A stretch of 64,000 nucleotides of DNA from Rhineura floridana (taxonomy: Eukaryota; Chordata; Lepidosauria; Squamata; Rhineuridae), in assembly GCF_030035675.1 (NCBI RefSeq), contig NC_084480.1, positions 7,011,001-7,075,000 on the forward strand. Direction: 5' to 3'. The position numbers and the translations under genes are program-made. Position 1 is the first letter of the stretch. Each line of letters opens with the position of its first letter. The notes below the pieces were generated by a model, which saw only the letters and a list, made by a program, of their open reading frames with translations, did not search any database and was not told the origin of the DNA. Shown here one piece after another: positions 18,394-29,289 of this stretch.

Positions 18394-18897
18394 TCAAGTG
18401 AATGAATGAATGAATGAATAGTCAAATAGGCCATCAAATCGATTATGACTTATGGCTACCCTATGAATCAGCGACCTCCAAGAGCATCTCTCATGGACCA
18501 CCCTGTTCAGATCTTGTAAGTTCAGGTCTGTGGCTTCCTTTATGGAATCAATCCATCTCTTGTTTGGCCTTCCTCTTTTTCTACTCCCTTCTGTTTTCCC
18601 CAGTATTATTGTATTTTCTAGTGAATCATGTCTTCTCGTTATGTGTCCAAAGTATAATAACCCCAGTTTCATCATTTTAGCTTCTAAGGATAGTTCTGGT
18701 TTAATTTGTTCTAACACCCAAATATTTGCCTTTTTTGCAGTCCATGGTATGCACAAAGCTCTCTTCCAACACCACATTTCAAATGAGTTGATTTTCCTCT
18801 TTTCCACGTTTTTCACTGTCCAATTTTCACATCCATACACAGAGAATTCAGCTATGAATGAAAGGGCATTTCCTGTTCTTTCATGGTTCTTCAACAA
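18394..18897 (-). mobile_element. BovB/RTE LINE, ORF C-terminus
   Basis: An uninterrupted 167-codon frame reads YGCENWTVKNVEKRKINSFE, MWCWKRALCIPWTAKKANIW, LGLLYFGHITRRHDSLENT and RKRGRPNKRWIDSIKEATDL. This is the conserved BovB C-terminal domain (YGCESWTVKKAEHRRIDAFE, LWCWRRLLRVPWTARRSNQS, KLQYFGHLMRR.DSLEKT). The 3' end lies at low coordinates with GTCGATT-type sequence and an (ATGA)n run at 18401-18418. Length is far below the ~1000-residue full ORF, so it is 5' truncated. Lack of stops over 500 bases suggests a moderately young insertion. BovB is known for horizontal transfer between squamates and other animals; nothing here tests that. Confidence 0.92.
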
Positions 18898-19560
18898 GGT
18901 TATTCTGCCCTAAAGTCCACTTCCGGATTCCTGCTTAAACAGGAGCATTCCTCAAACTAATCTGAGAACAGCTTGTGACAGCTTTCAGTTCCTTAAACTT
19001 GTTTGCCTAGTTCTGCGTCTGCATCACCACAACACACTTATGCATTGATGAAAAACATCCTGCACTTTATTAAACTGTTGGACAAAATGTTTACAACTTC
19101 TATACAGTCATATCAGTTTTACTTTATTTCTTTCTTTTTGCTTTTTTATGTGTTTTATCAGTTCCAATGAAACAAATGCACCTCTGTGTCAATAAAACAC
19201 TATACAAGAGTCTTAATGAAATCCTGAGTACAATCACATCAAAATGGCTTTTCCTGTCTTGCACTGGTAAAAACGGGAGGGAGACATGAAGGTACTTAAG
19301 GGATTGAAAGTGATAGCCAACTCCATATGCATATTGCTCTGTGCAAAAGACAGACTTTCTAATTACCTGTTCACTCCAGAAACAATCCAGAAACTTGGAA
19401 TTCCAATATCCAGGGAGAAAATTGGATGAGAAGGATTAGGGAAGCCTTTTTGATATAGGGTTGGGATGGAATTGCATCCTGTTTTGGCCTTGCAGACACT
19501 GAATCACAGGCTCGTTTTGTACCATCGCAGCCTACTCTCTCCCACTCTGTTCCTTCCCAT
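18898..19560. other. Unassigned, candidate conserved non-coding sequence
   Basis: Unique-looking AT-rich DNA from about 19020 to 19260 (CATCCTGCACTTTATTAAAC, ATCAGTTCCAATGAAACAAA). No coding signal. Conservation was not tested. Confidence 0.3.
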
Positions 19561-19561
19561 C

Positions 19562-19800
19562 CTATTGTCCACATTTTGTATGCAAATTTTATGCATAAAA
19601 TACACACTCTTTATGTAAAATAGGCACGTTTCAGTGCATTCTTCAGTAAAACCCGCTTTTTGCATGCATCTTTTACATCAAACATGCATTTTTGTGTGGA
19701 CCTTTTGTGCACTGAAAATGCATTGAGAAATCTAAAAAGTGCACAATCCGATTAGAGTTGAGTTCTGATCCACAAGCAAGTTTTGAAGGATTGGATTGGG
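19562..19800 (-). repeat. Diverged family A-like repeat
   Basis: Repeating TTTTATGCATAAAATACACA, TTGCATGCATCTTTTACATC and ATGCATTTTTGTGTGGACCT blocks resemble the complement of family A, with lower similarity than other copies. Confidence 0.4.
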
Positions 19801-20980
19801 CCAGTCCACTGCAAACAGAGGAACAGAAAAATTCCTTCCCCGTAACTACCGTGGGGGATGAGGAGCAACGGGTTACACCTAAAGCTTTTTGGAAACCATG
19901 AGATTTGAAGAGGCATTTAAAGAGGAAGCAAAACAGAGTTAGCACTATGGATCCAGAAACTCCAGAAGGAAGTTCCATCTGTAAATTACCGGTGGAAAGT
20001 TGAGAGAGGGAGATGGTTTTCAGCCAATCAGTGGTGCAATGGGACCATTACAACTGTCCACATTTGACATCCAAGAGAATGTAGTGTACAGATATAAGCC
20101 ACAGCAATCTTGTTGCGCTGCCCATAAAAGTGGAACAATACCCCTGTGAGATTGGGGGGGGGGAACACAGCAAACTCAAACTATTTAAGGGTCCATCCTT
20201 TCAAAATGCTGCTGTTATTGCATCCAATGGATGAAATACCAAAGAGCAGGCATTATTATTTTTAAAAGGGATATAAAACAATAGCACAGCATTGTCTGAT
20301 TATATTACAGTATGTATCTTCTCATGAATCAGCAAAAAAGGAGCTCTGAAGTGTACCTAATTATCATATTTACAGTGGTGCAGGTAGTAAAATCGTTATG
20401 TTTTGCATTGCTCAGAATGTCCAGGGTTGAAATAGATAAACTATGTGGGAGATTAGTAATAGGTAATTATTCTCTACTTATGTATTCAGCGCCATAATTC
20501 TAAATTAAGGTAAGTGGGAAAGCTTATAAAATATTCAGGGCTGCTTTATCTTTCCTCCTCCCTCTTATTAGAAGCTGTGCATGAATTTGCATAGAATAAA
20601 CTGAGCCCATAAATCAAAGCGAGAAACTGCAAGAAAGCCCTTTGTAAGTTATAATTTAAGGTTAACCATAGCACATATTTCTCTCTCCCCCCTCCCTTGC
20701 AGTATTATTAATGACTTGAGTTCATGCCGGACAAGATTCCATATTAAAAAAAAAATGTTGGTAGACAAAATTCCAGTTCACCACCAATTTGCTCTACTAG
20801 CTAATATTTGTGAGAAAGCAAGGAACAGGTTAGGGAGCTCAGGAATCGTGAGTGAGGTGTGCTGGTCTGATGCAATAACTTTGCTGCAGACAATGGGAGA
20901 GGTGGAGTGGGGCAAAGAAAGTCTGTGTTGTTCCCCTGCACGTGGAGAAAGAAGATCTCAGAAGCCAGAGATGTGGTGAC
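19801..20980. other. Unassigned, largely unique sequence
   Basis: No repeat recognised. Stretch 20180-20700 is AT-rich, free of low-complexity runs apart from short G and A runs, and looks like typical intergenic or intronic unique DNA. The 20312-20497 and 20716-20979 frames have no recognised domain. Confidence 0.35.
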
Positions 20981-20987
20981 TGGCCTT

Positions 20988-21082
20988 CCAGGGCTAAATC
21001 TGGGCTTCTGAAAGCTATTGTCTGGCTCTGCTATTGTCCAGGGCAAAATCTGGGCTTCTAAAGGCTTTCATCTGGCTCTCCT
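20988..21082. repeat. Short direct duplication, 50 bp period
   Basis: CCAGGGCTAAATCTGGGCTT at 20988 recurs as CCAGGGCAAAATCTGGGCTT at 21038; both are followed by TCTGGCTCT. Confidence 0.8.
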
Positions 21083-21159
21083 GTTTTCAAACTGGAGGCA
21101 AGAGAGGTATCTAACACGAGCAGAAGCCATGGGACTAGCCTGTAGCTCACGTTAGGTAC

Positions 21160-21250
21160 GAAGAACCTGTGGCCTTCCAGAGGGACTACACTTCCCATCA
21201 TCTCTGATAATTGGCCATGTCGGATGACTGATGGGAATGAGTGGTTCCCC
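21160..21250. mobile_element. Palindromic hAT-type element M6, short
   Basis: GTACGAAGAACCTGTGGCCT, ACTACACTTCCCATCATCTC and TGATAATTGGCCATGTCGGA; right arm GATGGGAATGAGTGGTTCCC. Internally shortened. Confidence 0.55.
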
Positions 21251-21261
21251 GCCCATGTTTT

Positions 21262-21405
21262 AAGGAGTTAGGTGCAGGACCATGACTTAATAGTAGAACA
21301 AGTGCTTTTCATGCATGCAGAAGTTCTGGGCTTCGATCCCTGACATCTCCAGGGGCTCAGACCATGGAGAGCTACTTTCAGGCAGAGTAAACAATACAGA
21401 ACTTA
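21262..21405 (+). repeat. tRNA-derived SINE S1, diverged
   Basis: TAGTAGAACAAGTGCTTTTC ATGCATGCAG, then GGGCTTCGATCC (B-box) and CCTGACATCTCCAGG, CTTTCAGGCAGAGTAAACAA, ACTTAATGGAC. The A-box region is weak. Confidence 0.6.
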
Positions 21406-21517
21406 ATGGACAGGTAGCTATGTTTGGACCCTTGCTCTTCAACTCTCCAACATCTAAACTCTCTAAAACACAAATTGCTAATCAGAGTTTTGCCATCTCT
21501 CTGCAACTGCTGAGCAT

Positions 21518-22241
21518 GGGCTCATCTACACGATGGTTGTGTTTGGTGCTACCCACATCTCCTTTAAATGTGCATGATTCACATGACGCTACTGGCAAAC
21601 AGAAGCTATCATGCAGTTTTCCCCCTGTAAATCTGTACTGTCTCAATCCACTGATAAAAAGTCTCCACTCTTCCTCTAGTGGTTGCAGATGCTTTGTTTC
21701 GATACTTTTAGTTGTGTGTGTCAATCGTTCCCTTCTCCACATCCACTGTCTCCTCCTCCCTTCATTCATTTTGTTTCCTGTAGGCTGACAAGCAACTTTT
21801 GGTTGCTCTCCTCTGTTCTGCTGGTCTTTTTTATATTGCTGCAAATGGTGCCTTTATTTTCTTTTTCCTTAAACTTGTGCATAAAAGCGTAACACTGCTC
21901 AGACAAAGATTTGTATTTCAGCTGTATCCTACCAACCATAGGTAGGGAAAACACAGATATTCACACTTCTGAGTTTTATTTAAAGGGACCCACTGCAACT
22001 GGTAGAACAGACTGATGATGTTCAGTCACCTAGCAACCAGAGGGAGTGAAAATGTATAATTAGAGGGCAGGGCCAGAAGGAAACAGTGAGACTAATCATT
22101 CCCAGAGGAATGCCTACTTGTGTGAATGGGAAAAACCAATTGGCAGCTACTATTGAGCAGGAACTGTGGATGGTGCAAATAAATAGTGAAGGTAAAAGCA
22201 GTGTATTTGCTATGAAAAAATGATCATATGTAGACGAGCCC
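21518..22241. mobile_element. Possible DNA transposon with GGGCTCNTCTACA ends
   Basis: GGGCTCATCTACAC at 21518-21531 is matched by the inverted GTAGACGAGCCC ending at 22241. The 724 bases between have no repeat partner in the window and no transposase-like frame. Target duplications are unclear. A non-autonomous element is the simplest reading; chance pairing of a 12 bp end cannot be excluded. Confidence 0.5.
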
Positions 22242-22556
22242 CATGTCTTGATGCATACATGCAGCACCTTCTTTTTCTGTTTTGTGGTTTAAATATGGGC
22301 ATGTGAACTCAGAGCCCAAAGTCGAGCTCAGTCAAGTACATCCTCTTTCATTCAAACAGCCCCCTTTCCTTTTCCTAAGATCATTATTTATACACACAAT
22401 TATTCCCTCTATTGCATAGTTCTTCATCTCATATTTCCCCCATTCCTCTCCTGCATCCACTCGTTTCCAATGAAAAATTCATCTTCTCATGTATGCTCAA
22501 TTCCCAGGGCTGTCGCTGCCATTAGGCAGAGTGAGACCACTGTTTCAGGCAGCAGA
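22242..22556. other. Unassigned sequence
   Basis: Pyrimidine-rich stretch (22330-22500) without recognised features. Confidence 0.35.
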
Positions 22557-22830
22557 TACTAATGGATAGCCTTATTCATGGAGGATAAGGCTATCAATGG
22601 CTACTAGCCATGATGACTATGTTCAGCTTTCACTGTTGGAAGCAGTATGCCTCTGGATGCCAGAAATACTGGAAACCACAGGAGGGGAGATTGCTCATGC
22701 ACTCAGTTTCTGCTTGCATGGATTCCCCATAGGCATGTGGCTGGCCACTGTGAAAACAGGATGCTAGACCAGATGAGCCATCGGCTTGATCCACCAGGGC
22801 TCTTCTTATGTTCATATATGTTTATGCCGG
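22557..22830 (+). mobile_element. CR1-like LINE (family K) 3' end
   Basis: TGGATAGCCTTATTCATGGA GGATAAGGCTATCAATGG, CTACTAGCCATGATGACTAT, CTGGCCACTGTGAAAACAGG and GGGCTCTTCTTATGTTC give an almost complete 3' UTR. Confidence 0.85.
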
Positions 22831-22931
22831 TGGGGTGGGGGACAGTGGCAGAAAGACATTGAAGAACAGAACAGTGTGTGCCACCCGTCTTGCTGTATAC
22901 TTGCTACCCTCACCTTCTGCTCTCACATGGA

Positions 22932-23120
22932 CACATGAAGCTACCGTACACTGAAACAGACCATTGTCCTATCTGGATCAGTATTTTCCACACTGACTGG
23001 CAACCATTCTCCAGAGTTTCAGACCGGAGTCTTTCCCAGTCTTACCTGGAGATGCTGGGGATGGAACTGAGGCTTTCTGCATCCAAGGCAGATGCTCTAT
23101 GAATGAGCTACAGCCCTTCC
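22932..23120 (-). repeat. tRNA-derived SINE S1, near full length
   Basis: CATGAAGCTACCGTACACTG tail, CACTGACTGGCAACCATTCT, GATGCTGGGGATGGAACTGA (B-box side) and CCAAGGCAGATGCTCTATGA ATGAGCTACAGCC (A-box complement). Confidence 0.8.
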
Positions 23121-24904
23121 CCCCCATTTGCACAAGGATGCTGAGAGCTACTCTCTTTTTTGCAAAGGACACAACAAGACAGGTTTGCGGGAAGGGAGGC
23201 AGAGAAAGCTAATGAATGGAGTCCCTGTCAGGTTCTGGGACAAAGCCAGATCCCACAGGGAAAGCGGCGAGGGTAGAAAGCCACTTGCTCCCACAGAGAT
23301 GTCGGGAGCAGACTGAGGCCTTTTGAGCCTCTTGCCCTTCTGATGCTCTGGAGGACATTGTCCCATCAATGGTGCAGAGATGAAATTCAGCTGCCAGCCC
23401 ACTTAGCCTCTATATGCGCACTGGACAGGGTGTCATTTTGTCCTTCATCTAAGGCAGCCATTTTGTCCTTCATCTGAGGATGCCTGGGTCATCCTGCTTC
23501 CGTTCCGCCCAACCTCTCTCTCACATATTACTGCTGCTGCCACACTCCCAAATCTCTCCTTGCCTACCCTCTCATGACCTCACATTTCTCTCAGATATTG
23601 GAAGGGATGCGGAGAAGGCACGGTCCTTTCCCCTCTGGTTACTCCTAGGGCCAGGCCATTGGGAAACTGCTCTCCTTTCTTGTGTCAATGCCAAGTTAAT
23701 CTGTTCTGACCTCCAAGTGTCTTTTTTTTTTTTTTTGCAAGAAAGGCGGGAGGGGGGAGGGGAGAATGTTCCAGACCTGAAATGAAATGATAAAGTATTA
23801 CTGCCTCATGTCCATTGCTTGCCTGACTCCTCCACCAGGCTAACCTTGAGCGACAGCTGCATGCAGTTAGTGATCTGCTCCTCTTTTCCTGTGGTAAATA
23901 CGTTTTTTGATTAGACATCTTGCCTGCGTTATCTGGACTTCCAACAGATAACGAAAACCTAGTCTCTCATTCTGGGTACCTCAATCCTAGTGATATAATT
24001 ACAAGAAAACACTGTAGGCACTACAGCCCTGTGGCTGTTTTCTCGGGTTGTACTGAGGCAGAAACAGCCGCTGGATAGCCGAGCTGCACACACACAAAAA
24101 AATGGCTTATGGTTCCCTTTGACCTGCCTTCTCCTCACCCTCTGCTGAGCAGAAACTCCGCACCCAAGCAGTATGGAGCCTGGAGACTGAATGCTTAGTG
24201 GATTTCAAGGGTAGTTAGGGGACAAGATTAGGGCATTGTCCACCTGATTCTTTTTTTTCCTTTTCTTTTCGGTCTCTCTGTCTGCGAAATGCTGTCGAAT
24301 GATTAAGGGTTGTGCATTTCCCTTTTAGCCAATAATACAAGGATCAACTCACTACTGAAAGCTTATGAAATATTATTTGACTGATGTAGGTGATTCATTC
24401 AGATGTGTGCCATGGTGGTGGTTGATGGACAGTTATGCTTTCAAGCAAGGTTGCATACATGGGGGGCATTGTGTGCCAATGCGCCGGCCAATAACTCCTA
24501 TGGCACCCGTAAAACATCCTAGTAAAAGATCCACCCAGCATTGGATACTTTTCGCTCTCCCTGCTCGGTTCCTGTTTGCCGTGGCTCCGCCTCTCCTACA
24601 CTGAACACACCCCTTTAAATATATCCATATTTCATTGGATGCCAGTATTGGACACTCTCCCTCCCATTCTGTACAGAGGAGAGGTGAAAGGAGTTTCTTT
24701 CTGGAAGTGAATCTAGGATTGGCTGATGTAGATGCCCTGCTCCCCATTGATGGGGTGGCTGGTGGGGGGCAGGGCATGTCCACACCATTTTGTGGTCTTC
24801 TCTCTTCCCCTCCCCCGCGTTCTTTTCAGTAAGGCAACCATTTTGTTTTATGCCACAACACATGACAACAAATCTGTGAATGGTGCCCACAGCTAGCACA
24901 CAGA
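23121..24904. other. Unassigned, largely unique sequence
   Basis: No repeats apart from a short duplication (CATTTTGTCCTTCATCT at 23433 and 23459) and a T-run at 23721-23736. The segment 23790-24010 and the segment 24240-24420 look unique. No exon was recognised; small frames at 24365-24899 on both strands lack family features. Confidence 0.35.
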
Positions 24905-25245
24905 GATATCTAAATTAATTAATTAATTAAATTTATATCCTGCCCTTCCTCCCAGAAGGAGCCCAGTGAGGCAAACAAAAACACTAAAAGCACTTTAAAA
25001 CATCTTAAAAACAAAAGACTTTGAAATGTATTAAAACAAAACAGCTTTTTTTTTTTTTTTTAAACAGCTTAAAAAACTTCTTAAAAAGCAGTTCCAGCAC
25101 AGACACAGACTGGGATAAGGTCTCTACTTAAAAGGCTTGTTGAAAGAGGAAGGTCTTCAGTAGGTCCCAAAAAGATAAGAAAGATGGTGCCTGTTTAATA
25201 TCTAATGGGAGAGAATTCCAAATGGTCAGTGCCACTACACTAAAG

Positions 25246-25334
25246 CAGAGCTTGGAAAAGTTACTTTTCCAGCATGGCCACTGGATTGGGCTGATGGGAG
25301 TTGTAGTTCAAAAAAGTAACTTTTCCAAGCTCTG
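25246..25334. mobile_element. hAT-type MITE, family M1, with perfect 8 bp duplication
   Basis: CAGAGCTTGGAAAAGTTACT to AGTAACTTTTCCAAGCTCTG, 89 bases, flanked by CACTAAAG at 25238-25245 and 25335-25342. It is shorter than the 116-base copies at 46380 and 54782 owing to a deletion in the left arm. The unfilled host sequence survives at 62487-62494. Confidence 0.95.
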
Positions 25335-25439
25335 CACTAAAGGTTCATTTTCTATGTTGTGCAGAACAGACCTCCTGATAAGATCATATCTGCAGGAGGC
25401 CCTCACCTGCAGAGTGTAGTGATCGACTGGGTATATCAT

Positions 25440-26045
25440 ACAGTCACGAGAGTGGCTATATACTATAGCCATCATGGATTTGTTTCATTCTGCAATGTTA
25501 AATTGAAAATACCCCCATGACATTCTGATACTTCCCATAAGCTCATTTCAAAACAAAACCTTACAAAATTTATAGTCCTTAACTCAGAAAAGCTTGCTTA
25601 ATAACCCTTTAAGATTTCATGGTGATACACAAAACAGAGAATCGAGAGTTCAAAGTGTAAAAAGAGAGAAAAAAACACCCCTGTTGGGGTTTTGCAAATT
25701 GCAAACACAAATTGGGTTGGTCTTTCACAGTCCAACTGTCTTGTTTCTGTTATTTGGGCTGGTTGCAGGTGTTGCCACCACTCACCATATGGTCAGAGGC
25801 ACATGTTACCAAATTCTTCCAAGCTACAAAGGAATTAGATTGGACTGTGAAAGACCAATCCAAACTGTGCTTGCATTTTTACACATTTGTAGGTCAGTAC
25901 AATATCTCAGAGAGGAGGTCAGGTCTCCTGCTCCCCTGGTGCATTCACTATAGCTGCCCAATTTCCCTGCTTTTTAAAGTTTGATAGAGAAAGCTGTGGG
26001 CTATATGTACATTCTTAAATCGCAATGTTTTTTGGCCGATTACTT
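25440..26045. other. Unidentified insert in the L2-like LINE, with long inverted repeat
   Basis: Compared with the paralogous LINE at 62.6 kb, about 65 bases are replaced here by about 600 bases. Within the block, ATTGGGTTGGTCTTTCACAG TCCAA (25711-25735) pairs with TTGGACTGTGAAAGACCAAT CC (25840-25861). No family recognised; overlapping open frames at 25594-25984 show no domain. Confidence 0.55.
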
Positions 26046-26166
26046 ATATGAATCAGAATCTTGAACGTGGCTCAGTAGCTAATGGGCAGCCAGTGCAATT
26101 TTTTCAGCAGCAGGGTAACATGCTGGCAATACCCTGTGCCAGTGAGCAGTCACACCGCTGCTTATT

Positions 26167-26204
26167 ATCATCATCATCATCATCAACAACAACAACAACA
26201 ACAC
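26167..26204. repeat. (ATC)n(AAC)n microsatellite
   Basis: TCATCATCATCATCATCATC followed by AACAACAACAACAACAAC, within the L2-like LINE. Confidence 0.9.
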
Positions 26205-26711
26205 ACTCTTCACACAAAGGTCACAGGGTGGATTACAACAATTTTAAACAGTTAAAAACTGCAGCACCAGCTGCAGCTTCCAGACCAACCTCAAGGGTAG
26301 CCCCACATGTAGCTCATTACATTTATCCAGCCTGGAGGTTATCAGTGCATGGACAATAGAGGTAAGGCTATCCTGGTCCAGAAATGACCACACCTGTCTT
26401 ACTAGCCATACCTGGAAAAAGAGACTCTGAGTCACTGAGGTCACCTGGGCTTCTAGTGACCAAGACAGATCCAGGAGCACACCCAGACTACAAATCTGCT
26501 ATTTCAGAAGGAGTATGACCCCATCCAAAATAGGCAATTAACCAATTATCCAAACAGGAACCACCTACCCAGAGTGCCTCTGTCTTGCTAGAATTCAGAC
26601 TCAGTTTATCGGCCCTCATCCAGCTTACCACTGAGTCCAGGCACTGGTCCAGGGCTTCTCCCAATTAAGATGTTATAGAGAATAGAGCTGGGTATCATCA
26701 GTGTACTACTG

Positions 26712-27022
26712 ATGAAATGGAAATAGACTGCCTTCAAGTCAATTCTGACTTATGGTGACCCTATGAGTATGGTTTTCATGGTAAGCGGTATTCAGGTGGT
26801 TTCCCATTGCCTCCCTCTGAGGCTGAGTGGCAGTGACTGGCCCAGAGTCACCCAGTGAGCTTCACGGCTGTGTGGGGATTTGAACCCTGGTCTCCCAAGT
26901 CATAGTCCAACACTCTCAAATAGAAATGCAACAAATCTCACCATAGCGAGGAAGGCTTGCACCAGGTGACCTGTGTGCTTGGTAAGTCTGCGGTCAAGGT
27001 GGTAACTGTTGACGGGCAACTT
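26712..27022 (-). repeat. Chimeric CORE-SINE (S2) with extra 5' module, second copy
   Basis: Complement of the 4645-4955 structure: the S2 3' end GCCTTCAAGTCAATTCTGAC, the core complement GTGACTGGCCCAGAGTCACC, B-box complement GGATTTGAACC, then the extra module from CTCAAATAGAAATGCAACAA to GGGCAACTTCAAGAG. It splits the L2-like LINE between its FNIYMK and YTDD coding blocks, proving it moved as a unit. Confidence 0.85.
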
Positions 27023-28189
27023 CAAGAGCTTCATATAGATGTTAAACAGCATTGGGGAAAAGATGGTACCCTGTGGCACTCCACAGCACAACTGCCAGGG
27101 TGCCGAAATGCTATTCTCTAAAAAATCAACCAATGTTGTTCTCTAAAAATAACCCTGGAGGTAGAATCAGAACCACTGTAGAAAAATGCCTCCAATACTC
27201 ATCTCACCAAATCAGCTCAGAAGGATACCATGGTCATCAACCAGGGCGACCAAGGCCGATTCAGTCCCATAATAAGGCCTGAACCCAGACTGGGATGAGT
27301 TAAGATAATATGTTTCATCCAAGAGTACTCGCAATTGCTATGCCACAACCCTCTCAATCACCTTCCCTGAAAAGAGGGTATTTATGACCGGGTGGTTGTT
27401 GTCACAAACCAATGAGTCCAGGATGGACTTTTTTTAGGAGTGGTCACATCACTGGCTCTTTCAGGGCGGCTGGGACTGCTCCCTCCCACAAAGGTGCCTC
27501 ACTGGGGACTACAGTAGATGTGGGAGGGGTGTCAAGATTGCTATGGAAATGAACAACTTTACCTTCAAAGTGACTTGCAAACAGTTGACAGTGGACCTCT
27601 GAAGGGTCTAAAACTCAATTTCCTGGAGTTGATGTCAACAGACCCCTGACAATACAAGAAAATGTCCAGTGGAGGGCTACTTGAGGATGTGATGGAGGCA
27701 GAGAAATGGGCCTTCTTCGCCGCCCTCACTGCCACACAGTAGGCATGGTTATGATGTTTTACTCGTGCCCAATCAGACTCACAGCAAATCTTTTGCCACT
27801 TGCACTCTAGCCATCATCCAGCCTGTTTCATTGCTGTTAGTTCACTGGTGTACCAAGGTGCAAACCAGGCTCCACAATGTCGGAGAGGGTGCTCAGGGCA
27901 ACCATGTTAAGATATGGATGTGTGTTGTTGCTCCACAGCATGACAAAGACCTTCAACTGGGTCACCTGCTCTGTCTATTGGAAACTCCCCCAGGGCATTC
28001 AAGAAGCCATTAGTGTCCAGGGGCGGATCATCTTAATCTGTCCACCACCCCTGCAGGGGAGGATTGGAGCCGTAAGTCTAAATCTTATCAGGAAGTGGTA
28101 TGACCATGTGCTCACTGCCCCCAAAATGTTGGTTACTCTTGCTTTGAAGCAAGAGTTAGGCTCAGATAGAAGTACCATTTTGGACTTTG

Positions 28190-28352
28190 GCTCCATCTGT
28201 ACTATACATCTAAAACAGTATCATAACATTTTAAACACTTTAGCTTCCCCCAAAGAATCCTGGGAATGGTACTTTGTAAAGGATGTTGGGAGTTGTTAGG
28301 AGACCCTTCCCCCCTCATGGAACTACACTTCCCAGCATTCCCTGGAAAGAGG
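28190..28352. mobile_element. Short palindromic element, family M5
   Basis: CCATCTGTACTATACATCTA, CCCAAAGAATCCTGGGAATG and AACTACACTTCCCAGCATTC. Same arrangement as 14.63 and 48.46 kb. Confidence 0.65.
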
Positions 28353-28382
28353 GAATGGTTGTTAAGCAGCTCTGGAAACTGG

Positions 28383-28490
28383 AGACTGGTGGACATTCCT
28401 AGCCCTACCTAGAGATACCAGAGATTGAATCTGGGACTTTCTAGATGCAAAGCAGATGCTCCACCACTGAGCTACAGCCCTATTTCTCAA
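28383..28490 (-). repeat. tRNA-derived SINE S1, 5' half
   Basis: CTAGCCCTACCTAGAGATAC, GATTGAATCTGGGACTTTCT (B-box side) and AAGCAGATGCTCCACCACTG AGCTACAGCCC. Confidence 0.75.
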
Positions 28491-28960
28491 CAGACATGCA
28501 CAGGATTAGACTGTTAGTCACTACTTAGGCAAGAGAAACAAAGATGAACAAATAAATTGGACAATTTTGACCTTTTTTTGGTCTAAGTAAAACTATTCTT
28601 ACTCCTCTTCTTTCCCTTCAAGATGTGCCGACCCTGAGGAAAAAAAAGAAAAGGAAGATTGCATTTGTCCTATGACTTCATTGTTTATAAGGAGCTGTCT
28701 CTATTGATCAGTGGCTGAAGGAAGCACGAGGGAAATAGTTTGCGTTTTCCATTTTAAGTGTGAAGGGAGAACTAACTAAGTAATTTCACCTGCAATGGAC
28801 AAGCACATGGACTTCCATCATCGATGCTTAATTTAGATTTCTCTCCCATGCACCCTACCATCAATCCCAAGGGTCTCAGGCAAAAGCCAATAAAATAAAA
28901 GTATAAATAAAATAGATTTCAAAGTATTTCAGCATTTTTTCAGAGTATTTTTTTTAAAAA
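28491..28960. other. Unassigned sequence
   Basis: No recognised feature; A-rich run at 28638-28650. Confidence 0.35.
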
Positions 28961-28961
28961 T

Positions 28962-29118
28962 GCAGCAGTGGTTCTTAACCGGTTTTTTTTTGTTTTGTAA
29001 GAATCTGATGAAAGCTATGGATCCCCATAAAAAAAAAATACAATTTATTTTGTTGCATTGGAAATTGATGTCTTTTTGTGCCTGGTTCAAAGACCACCTG
29101 AAGGTTAAGAACTCCCGA
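28962..29118. mobile_element. hAT-Charlie-like short element
   Basis: Starts CAGCAGTGGTTCTTAACCGG and ends AGGTTAAGAACTCC. The interior has AATCTGATGAAAGCTATGGA TCCCCATAAAA and CAAAGACCACCTGAAGG, the arrangement of old amniote hAT/Charlie MITEs. Non-coding. Confidence 0.65.
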
Positions 29119-29289
29119 GATAGAGCAATATATGGTTCTGCAATGGGGGGGGGGCGAGTGTGAAAGATGTCATGACTTGTACCTCTCCCCATTAACACTG
29201 GGAGAGAAGAGAGAAGGCAGGAAGCTACGTGATGTTACCATGAAGCCAAGTCAGAGTGAAGGCAGGTGCAACATCATTGGTCTGTCTAG

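Larger units (their letters stand above)
24915..28190 (-). mobile_element. Degraded L2-like LINE with nested insertions
   Basis: Read on the minus strand, this begins near 28190 with decayed ORF2 sequence and passes an RT block GVPQGTIFSPMLFNIYM (27034-27082). The catalytic box is YTDDTQLY (around 26684-26705), then LSLNSSKTEALWVG-like sequence near 26560-26610. The C-terminal frame SLEAQVTSVTQSLFFQVWLV, RLDKCNELHVGLPLRLVWKL follows at 26244-26480. The 3' UTR ends at 24915 in the complement of GGGCAGGATATAAATTT plus (AATT)n. Many stops break the ORF. Inserts: chimeric SINE (26712-27022), hAT MITE (25246-25334), and an unmatched ~600 bp block (25440-26045). Family assignment to the L2/CR1 group rests on motif memory. 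Confidence 0.8.

Noticed and set aside
18394-18897. 167-codon minus-strand frame as a host gene
   Set aside because: It matches the BovB ORF C-terminal domain block by block.
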